The notes under the pieces: model-generated
What the model saw: the letters and a program-made list of their open reading frames with translations, nothing else
What the model was told of the DNA's origin: nothing
Database searches by the model: none
Position numbers and translations under genes: made by a program
Part shown: positions 58,773-64,000 of the stretch, piece by piece
Layout of the letters: every line of letters starts with the position of its first letter
How positions within the stretch are numbered: the first letter of the stretch is position 1
Assembly: GCA_910579455.1 (NCBI GenBank)
Contig: CAJTUT010000006.1
Location: 5,213-69,212, forward strand
DNA length: 64,000 nucleotides
Source: an uncultured Bacilli bacterium
Lineage (GTDB): Bacteria; Bacillota_I; Bacilli_A; RF39; UBA660
Direction: 5' to 3'

Positions 58773-59549
58773 TTAACTCATTATAGATGGTTTATTGAAT
58801 TCCAATCTTAATTTATCTGCAACTGTTACTATAAACTCTGAATTTGTCGGTTTTGCTTTATCAATATCCACACTATGACCAAATATTTCTTCCATTAACT
58901 CCCAGTTTCCACGATTCCAACTAACCTCGATTGCATGTCTAATAGCACGTTCAACTCGAGATACAGTAGTATCATATTTACTAGCAACCTCTGGATACAA
59001 TTCCTTAGTAATTCCACCAATCACTTCTGGTTTCTCATAAAGCATCATGATACCTTCTCTTATATATTGATATCCCTTTATATGTGATGGCACCCCTAGT
59101 TCATGTAATATCTTAGTCGTAGAAATCTGTAAATTGTTATGATAAAGATCAATACTCTTCCCTTCAAAATTGACACCCTCAGAAATTTCTATAATTCGCC
59201 TTTCCAAATCAGATAATTCAAACGGTTTCAAAATATAATAATTAACCCCTAACTCTGATACTTTTCTAATAATATCTGGAGTATTATAAGAAGTTAACAC
59301 TATAATCTTTCTATCCATATTTTTCTTTTTCATATATTCAAGAACAGACATTCCATCTTTATTAGGCATAATCAAATCTAAAACAATTACATCATAAAGA
59401 TCTGATTTCTTATCAATCAAATTCAACCCTTCTACACCATCATAAGCCTCTAATGCCACCTCAATATCTGCGTGAGTTTTAAAATACTCTTTTATCATAC
59501 TGACTAATTCTTTATTATCGTCAATTACTAATAATCTAGTTTTTCCCAT
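58773..59549 (-). CDS. spo0A: sporulation master regulator Spo0A
   Basis: The 258-aa response regulator starts sporulation once phosphorylated by the phosphorelay or orphan kinases. The receiver domain has the acid pair Asp10-Asp11, the phosphoacceptor Asp58 (VIVLDLIMPNKDG), Thr/Ser in IVLTSYN and Lys in ILKPFE. The effector domain has HIKGYQYIREGIMMLYEKPE, and the recognition helix TVSRVERAIRHAIEVSWNRG, the Spo0A signature. A 0A box and a sigma-type promoter lie upstream. It follows cdaR; no Spo0B or kinase is in the window. Confidence 0.96.
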   Translation of the reverse strand: MGKTRLLVIDDNKELVSMIKEYFKTHADIEVALEAYDGVEGLNLIDKKSDLYDVIVLDLIMPNKDGMSVLEYMKKKNMDRKIIVLTSYNTPDIIRKVSELGVNYYILKPFELSDLERRIIEISEGVNFEGKSIDLYHNNLQISTTKILHELGVPSHIKGYQYIREGIMMLYEKPEVIGGITKELYPEVASKYDTTVSRVERAIRHAIEVSWNRGNWELMEEIFGHSVDIDKAKPTNSEFIVTVADKLRLEFNKPSIMS

Positions 59550-59582
59550 TTTATCTCCTTCCCTATACTACCACGCAATTAT

Positions 59583-59611
59583 ATTATAGCTTATAATAGA
59601 AAAATTGAAAA
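59583..59611 (-). promoter_or_regulatory. promoter of spo0A
   Basis: On the minus strand TTTTCA (59606-59611) and TATAAT (59583-59588) are separated by 17 bp; GGAAGGAG precedes the spo0A start at 59549. Confidence 0.55.
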
Positions 59612-59631
59612 GAAAAAAAAATGACAAGTTT

Positions 59632-59638
59632 TGTCGAA
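59632..59638 (+). promoter_or_regulatory. 0A box upstream of spo0A
   Basis: TGTCGAA on the plus strand is an exact 0A-box consensus (TGNCGAA). It lies about 60 bp upstream of the predicted spo0A transcription start and 40 bp after the cdaR stop, a position suited to autoregulation by phosphorylated Spo0A. A 7-bp match alone can occur by chance; its location makes it notable. Confidence 0.5.
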
Positions 59639-59651
59639 TTTGTAAAAAGAA

Positions 59652-59679
59652 AAAGTCCGATATAAAAACTATCCGACTT
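59652..59679 (-). terminator. weak terminator after cdaR
   Basis: On the minus strand AAGTCGGATA, a 7-nt loop and TATCGGACTT form a stem with one mismatch, followed by TTTCTTTTT. It overlaps the end of cdaR, so spo0A is mainly read from its own promoter. Confidence 0.55.
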
Positions 59680-61033
59680 ATTTCTCACTAATTCTAACCT
59701 TAACTTTTTTTGTTTTAGAAACGTAGGTAAGCTTTAGATCCGTTCCCTCTACTTTAACAGGAACTTCATGTTCTCCTACTCCATATCCTTTCAAATCAAT
59801 ATAGGCTGTGATGGATGAGGCATCTATACTATTAACAACATCCTGACTTCCTCTAACAACAACTATTACCCTACTATCCGTCTCAGATAATGCCTGGACT
59901 TTGTATTTACTATCTAAATTTTCTGTTGCAATAGAAATATCTGCTAATTCTTTACTAGTAGAATTATCAATTATCACTTCTACTGTTATTGTTTTAGCAC
60001 TAATATCAGTAATTCCTGTTGGTTTTTTAAGCGTTACCTTATAATTCTTATTATCTGTCAAACCTGTAACATCCACTTCCACTGGTAAATACTCGATTTT
60101 ACTGATAGCCTCTTCTGTCCCATAAACAGTTACTTTTTCAACACTTGTATTAGCAGACTTAATTGCTTTTCCAGTTGCTAGACTTCCCTTTGGAATTACT
60201 CTTATTGGAACCTCTTTGCTTGGAGAAGATATCATCACCTTTGCAGTCACTGTTTTAGGAACAATCTCCACATCCACCACTTTTCCTTTTGTATCATAAG
60301 CAACTAACTCCACATCCTTAAGAGTTAATTCCCCTTCTTTTGGATTTACTAAATCATCCACATCCACTAAAGCTTTCACCGTTGCAACTTTTTCAAGTTT
60401 GTATTTAGCACCTTTAATAATGACATCATCTCGATCCAACTCTACATCTTTTATAAATAACTTTGTATCTAAGTTATCGGAATGTAAAATATCATAAGTA
60501 AGACTTCTTGTTTCTGACACCTTAGGATAAATAGTAACAGTTACAATAGAAGGATCCAATTTATAATCTAGAGATTTTAATCTTTGAGAATACTTTAAAG
60601 TAACCTTGTGATTTCCCTCACTTAATCCAGTTAAGTCAACAGATACCCCCTTTGATGGTGATTGTTTTGCTAAAAAGATATGTCTTTTTTCTCCAACCAA
60701 AGTAATATCCACTGTCTTAGGTAATCCCTCTACCACATATAACTCCTCATTATAAACTGCTGATACAGGTTGATTATATAATATCTCCGCATACTGATCC
60801 TTCATAACACTAGATTCCTGATCAATCAGCAAGAATACACCAAAAGCGAGAATCAAACTCACAATAATTAAGGTAGACTTTTTTCCAATAAATTTATCAA
60901 TCCCTTTACTATTGTCTTTAAAAAAATCTGTGATTCTTAAAATAAACTTTGTAATTGGAGTAATTATCCATTTATCAAAAAATGCCCCAATGTGCTGAAA
61001 AAACTTTCCCATTATTTTAACTATTCTCTTCAT
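59678..61033 (-). CDS. cdaR: CdaR-like YbbR-domain regulator of CdaA
   Basis: The 451-aa protein has one membrane helix (about residues 53-70) and an extracytoplasmic part of four YbbR repeats, for example VDITLVGEKRHIFL...GVSVDLTGLSEGNHKVTL (about 108-155) and later copies near 190-270, 285-345 and 365-445. CdaR binds and modulates the diadenylate cyclase CdaA. Its start overlaps cdaA by 17 nt, as usual for cdaA-cdaR. ATG 61033 has GGAAGAG 5 nt upstream; a second ATG at 61012 would avoid the overlap but has no good site. glmM, the usual third gene, does not follow here. Confidence 0.9.
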   Translation of the reverse strand: MKRIVKIMGKFFQHIGAFFDKWIITPITKFILRITDFFKDNSKGIDKFIGKKSTLIIVSLILAFGVFLLIDQESSVMKDQYAEILYNQPVSAVYNEELYVVEGLPKTVDITLVGEKRHIFLAKQSPSKGVSVDLTGLSEGNHKVTLKYSQRLKSLDYKLDPSIVTVTIYPKVSETRSLTYDILHSDNLDTKLFIKDVELDRDDVIIKGAKYKLEKVATVKALVDVDDLVNPKEGELTLKDVELVAYDTKGKVVDVEIVPKTVTAKVMISSPSKEVPIRVIPKGSLATGKAIKSANTSVEKVTVYGTEEAISKIEYLPVEVDVTGLTDNKNYKVTLKKPTGITDISAKTITVEVIIDNSTSKELADISIATENLDSKYKVQALSETDSRVIVVVRGSQDVVNSIDASSITAYIDLKGYGVGEHEVPVKVEGTDLKLTYVSKTKKVKVRISEK

Positions 61034-61850
61034 AAATCTCTTCCTCGTCTATTTCACCCTCATTAAAATCAATATCCTTTTTAGGCCTTAATTCATCAAT
61101 TAACATAATTCTAACATCATCTAAAGATAAGTTATAAAAAAGTTCTCCTTTAACAGCTACGGATAATCGCCCTGTTTCTTCAGATACCACTAAAGAAATT
61201 GAATCAGATTCTTCAGAAATACCCAAAGCCGCTCTATGTCTAGTTCCTAACCTTTTATTAATCTTAGAACTGCTACTAGTTGGGAATACAGCACCAGCAC
61301 AACTAATACGATCTCCTTGAATAATTACCCCTCCATCATGAAGTGGATTACCCTCATAGAAAATAGAAATTAATAAATCACTTGATAAATCAGCATATAG
61401 TTTCTTTGCTTTATCAATATAATTTCCAAGACTAATATCACGTTCTAAAACAATCAAAGCTCCAATCCTATTTTTTCTTAGATAATCCATAGATTGAATT
61501 ATCTCATAAACTAAGTGTTCCCTTTCGTCAACTGTTAAAGTTTTATGTCGCCCTAGAAGCTGACTTCTACCAAGTTGTTCTAAGATATTTCTAATTTCTG
61601 GTTGAAAAATAATAATAAGTGCCAAAAATCCCCATTGAATAATATATTCTAGTAAAACTTCAATAGTAGTAAGACCAAATATCTTACTAAAAAACTTTAA
61701 TAAGATGATGAAAGCAACCCCTTTAAAAATTAAGGAAAGCTTTACATTGTTTTTGATATTCTTTAAAATAAAATAGAAAATCAACCATACCAAAGATACG
61801 TCTACGATCTTTTGAATTATGGTTATGATATCAGTTACTGTGATTGACAT
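61017..61850 (-). CDS. cdaA: CdaA diadenylate cyclase (c-di-AMP synthase)
   Basis: The 277-aa enzyme joins two ATP into c-di-AMP, a second messenger for potassium and wall homeostasis. Three N-terminal helices are followed by the DAC domain, with LHDGGVIIQGDRISCAGAVFP near 165-185 (DGA-type metal/substrate site) and LGTRHRAALGISEESD near 195-210 (RHR motif). ATG 61850 with GGAGACGATGTA upstream is preferred over an upstream in-frame start at 61886. cdaR overlaps its end. No c-di-AMP phosphodiesterase gene is in the window. Confidence 0.94.
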   Translation of the reverse strand: MSITVTDIITIIQKIVDVSLVWLIFYFILKNIKNNVKLSLIFKGVAFIILLKFFSKIFGLTTIEVLLEYIIQWGFLALIIIFQPEIRNILEQLGRSQLLGRHKTLTVDEREHLVYEIIQSMDYLRKNRIGALIVLERDISLGNYIDKAKKLYADLSSDLLISIFYEGNPLHDGGVIIQGDRISCAGAVFPTSSSSKINKRLGTRHRAALGISEESDSISLVVSEETGRLSVAVKGELFYNLSLDDVRIMLIDELRPKKDIDFNEGEIDEEEIYEENS

Positions 61851-61907
61851 TACATCGTCTCCTTTATCATAATTAATAGTATACAAAAAATATTAAAATT
61901 AGTAAAG

Positions 61908-62294
61908 TTACTTACCTACATTTTGCGTAGAGTTAACACCCCTGTTCCCATCATTATTTATATTAGATACCTCCATGTCAGATATTTCTGGTATAGCTTG
62001 TTGGGATACATCAATATCCGAAACATTATCAACACTAACAGTTTCCATAGGAGCTGATTCTTCCGAAACCTCGTTTAATATTACCTCATTTACTACTATA
62101 TTATTTTCTTCATTAGAATTGGCTGAAACATTAAAATGTTCTTGCTCATATTGTGTTCTTTCTTTTTTTCTTTCGATACTTCTTTCTGCTAAATAACCAA
62201 TACAAGAACAAATTAAAATTCCTGCTATTACAGCAATAACAATATATAAAGGACCATCTAATACATCTCTAAAAAAAGTAATAATAAAATCCAT
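61908..62294 (-). CDS. small membrane protein with acidic tail, unknown function
   Basis: The 128-aa product has one strong helix (about residues 14-36, PLYIVIAVIAGILICSCIGYL), a basic juxtamembrane segment (ERSIERKKER) and a long Asn/Glu/Val-rich tail without motifs. No family recognised. The N-out or N-in orientation suggested by the positive segment is N-out, C-in. It starts 6 nt after AGGGGTGA and lies 57 bp before cdaA on the same strand, so it may be co-transcribed with the c-di-AMP genes. Confidence 0.6.
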   Translation of the reverse strand: MDFIITFFRDVLDGPLYIVIAVIAGILICSCIGYLAERSIERKKERTQYEQEHFNVSANSNEENNIVVNEVILNEVSEESAPMETVSVDNVSDIDVSQQAIPEISDMEVSNINNDGNRGVNSTQNVGK

Positions 62295-62409
62295 CTAGTC
62301 ACCCCTATCTTATAATATATAATATCATTTCCATAAACATTTTACAAGTTAGAGATATTCTAATAATCTCTGATATAATAAAAAATTAATTGAATATAAA
62401 TGAATCCAA

Positions 62410-62916
62410 TTAAAATTTTTCTTTTATATCTTGTATAGCCTTTAAAGTTTTCTGTTTATCATCTTGTGTAGCATGATCTAATATATAATCACAAATATCT
62501 CTAGTATAGGATACCCCTCGCCCAAATTTCTGATCCATCCAATCATGATGAGGAAAAATCCACATATGAAAGTGCTTAGACCTCTCCTCTTGAATTAATG
62601 TAACCTCATTCGTTATCTTTAATTCTTTTAATATCGAAACAGCCCTACTGATAATATCTACCATGTTGCATCGTTCTTCCCTCGTGAATTCAACAATTGA
62701 ATTAACATGCCTCTTTGCTGTAACCACTAAAAATCCCGCTAAGGGTATCTCTGGTTCACTTGCTAATACAAATGCATCATCTTCATAAATAACACCTCCT
62801 GGCAAGGGTATGCTTTTTTTACTAATTTCACATCCTAAACAATCATAGAAATACTCATTACCTAAATAGTCTACCATATGTCTCGAATTACCAATTAAAT
62901 TTTCATTACTCTCCAT
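62410..62916 (-). CDS. HIT-family hydrolase-like protein
   Basis: The 168-aa protein has the HIT layout: YDCLGCEISKK, DAFVLASEPEIPLAGFLVVTAKRHVNSIVEFT (about 48-79), and the histidine-triad region RSKHFHMWIFPHHDW near 113-127. Here HxHxH reads HFHMW, so the third His is Trp, while the first two (including the usual nucleophile) remain. A role in nucleotide hydrolysis or transfer is inferred. The HAD gene upstream lies 27 bp away on the same strand. Confidence 0.78.
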   Translation of the reverse strand: MESNENLIGNSRHMVDYLGNEYFYDCLGCEISKKSIPLPGGVIYEDDAFVLASEPEIPLAGFLVVTAKRHVNSIVEFTREERCNMVDIISRAVSILKELKITNEVTLIQEERSKHFHMWIFPHHDWMDQKFGRGVSYTRDICDYILDHATQDDKQKTLKAIQDIKEKF

Positions 62917-62943
62917 ACATTTTCATCTCCTCTACAATATAAT

Positions 62944-63690
62944 TTATTCATCAATATTTGATATACCACATAGCCTAAAAACATACTTAGAAAGTTCACT
63001 ATTTTGGGAAAAATCTGCTTTAGCAAAAAAACTAACAACATCTTTTTGTTTCATAGCTTGAATAGCCTTGGTATCATTATCAAGATAAACAAAAATAGTA
63101 GTTCCTCCATGTGCTTTTACATAGTCCATAGCATAAAAATCAGTTAAGCCATCACCAATATAGATCACATGTGAACAATCCTCTTCGGAAAAACCATGAT
63201 CCTTTATAATTTCTTTAATTGCCTCTACCTTCTTTTTATCACTCATTAAATAAGAAATCCCAATTGCATCTTGTCTTTCATTATATTTAAATGTTGTAGC
63301 ATATATTTTTTTAAACAAAGTAGCATACTTCGTTTTTTGTAAAAAAACAGAAACTCCTGAGCTTATTAAATAATTACTAATATCACTTTGTACCAAAGTA
63401 GTTAAGAAGTACTCAACACCTTTATTGTATTCTACTTTATCAAATCCAAGACAAAAATTCTTATCTACCAACCTAAAGCCAGCCTTATAAATAAGTTCAA
63501 AATATACTTTATATATTGCTTCATATAAATCAATGTTTGAAGCTTCCGCCTCTTTTTGAGATAACTCCAAAAAACTAGGACCATTAGCACCATCCCTTAG
63601 ACCACACCTTTCTAAAATCTCAAATTTAGGACTAGAATAAGGTGTTAGAGTTCCATCAAAATCATAAATTATAATCTTTTCTTGTTTCAT
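62944..63690 (-). CDS. HAD-superfamily phosphatase
   Basis: The 248-aa protein has motif I IIIYDFDGTLTPYSSPKF at about 6-23, motif II YLISSGVS near 121, a Lys motif SDKKKVEAIKE near 150-160, and motif IV HVIYIGDGLTDFYAMDYVK near 175-193. Subclass IB, phosphoserine phosphatase-like (LISSGVS, GDGLTDFYAM), is the best match; the substrate is unknown. GGAGGT precedes the ATG by 5 nt. It is followed by the HIT-like gene in a probable two-gene unit. Confidence 0.85.
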   Translation of the reverse strand: MKQEKIIIYDFDGTLTPYSSPKFEILERCGLRDGANGPSFLELSQKEAEASNIDLYEAIYKVYFELIYKAGFRLVDKNFCLGFDKVEYNKGVEYFLTTLVQSDISNYLISSGVSVFLQKTKYATLFKKIYATTFKYNERQDAIGISYLMSDKKKVEAIKEIIKDHGFSEEDCSHVIYIGDGLTDFYAMDYVKAHGGTTIFVYLDNDTKAIQAMKQKDVVSFFAKADFSQNSELSKYVFRLCGISNIDE

Positions 63691-64000
63691 AGGTTACCTC
63701 CAATATTCTAAATCATAAAAATCTATACATACATCAATAGTTCCCAAAAAGGAGAAGTAAGGTCATCAGTTTAAGAAACTACTTGCTTATTTATATTAGT
63801 ACGGGTATGGTAAATATCTACAACTCTTACATAGTACGAAATTATATAAATATAACTTATTAATAACATTATAACATATTCTAGTAATTAATTATAGTTT
63901 TTCTTAATGGATAAAATCTAAAAATTGTAGTGTTACAATTGATGTGGCACCATGAGAGTATACAAAAAGCGATAGATACTTTAAAATGTTAATTGAACAA
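63691..64000. other. right-edge spacer, no recognised gene
   Basis: This AT-rich stretch has no complete gene. A small hairpin-like region near 63752-63789 (AAGTAAG with CTTGCTT and an inner AGTTT/AAACT) could be a terminator of a gene that lies outside. A 31-codon open frame on the minus strand runs from the window edge to a stop at 63904 and might be the end of another gene, but I cannot identify it. Confidence 0.4.

Noticed and set aside
63935..63955. Similarity between TTGATGTGGCACC here and the palindrome core at 25351-25364
   Set aside because: Only about a dozen bases with a mismatch; not enough to claim a shared repeat family, mentioned only as a lead.
63904..64000. Open minus-strand frame running off the right edge
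   Set aside because: Thirty-one codons without a recognised motif in AT-rich DNA can be chance; kept only as a remark.

Overview
The window looks like chromosome from a low-GC, spore-forming, Gram-positive bacterium. It is probably an uncultured or gut-type member of the Bacilli/Erysipelotrichia and deep Bacilli lineages. The evidence is very AT-rich DNA, Shine-Dalgarno sites of the AGGAGG/AGGTGA type before most genes, a full S10-spc-alpha ribosomal block, Spo0A with its C-terminal helix-turn-helix, a CwlD-like germination amidase, CdaA/CdaR c-di-AMP genes, LrgA/LrgB, and a WXG100-type (type VII) secretion ATPase. TGA serves as a stop (for example at 1221-1223), so the standard bacterial code applies rather than the Mollicutes code. 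I cannot place it to genus from the sequence alone.

Layout. 1-9.6 kb holds mixed housekeeping genes: the end of a FemAB-type gene, an unusual PPC/Nudix chimera coupled to a histidine phosphatase, a membrane-anchored XRE regulator, Hsp20, MscS, an extracytoplasmic thiol oxidoreductase, a LysM amidase without signal peptide, and a calcium-type P-ATPase. 10.0-13.7 kb is a four-gene surface operon: a TasA/camelysin-like secreted protein, a secreted protein with CBM2-like sandwiches, a SipW-type signal peptidase fused to a polytopic membrane domain, and a DUF5305-like membrane protein. 13.8-14.7 kb is a decayed IS3-family element. 14.8-19.0 kb holds HtrA overlapping an Abi/HEPN protein, a zinc phospholipase C-like protein and a SpoIID-domain protein lacking its catalytic Glu. 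19.0-24.4 kb is a compact type VII secretion cluster (EssC, EsaB/YukD-like, two small helical proteins). 24.4-28.2 kb carries CwlD and a large surface protein. 28.5-34.5 kb is an accessory region: small-molecule-modifying enzymes, gene relics, a holin-endolysin pair, a zincin, and a YafQ toxin whose DinJ antitoxin is frameshifted.

34.7-55.8 kb is the ribosomal block on the minus strand, from rpsJ to rplQ. LrgAB, an SDR, two degenerate EcfA-like ATPases, truA, a kinase-like gene, a Nudix gene, rplM and rpsI follow. rpmD is absent, and no EcfT is present where one is normally found. 56.0-63.7 kb contains a Y-family polymerase, an AAA/DUF4143 ATPase, spo0A (with a 0A box upstream), cdaR, cdaA, a small membrane protein, a HIT protein and an HAD phosphatase.

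The best candidates for something under-described are the SipW/TasA-like/CBM2-like/DUF5305 operon, the reduced type VII cluster with a palindrome inside its promoter, and the ECF ATPase pair that has lost catalytic motifs and EcfT but keeps its ancestral place. All functional statements rest on motif reading; no database search was run.
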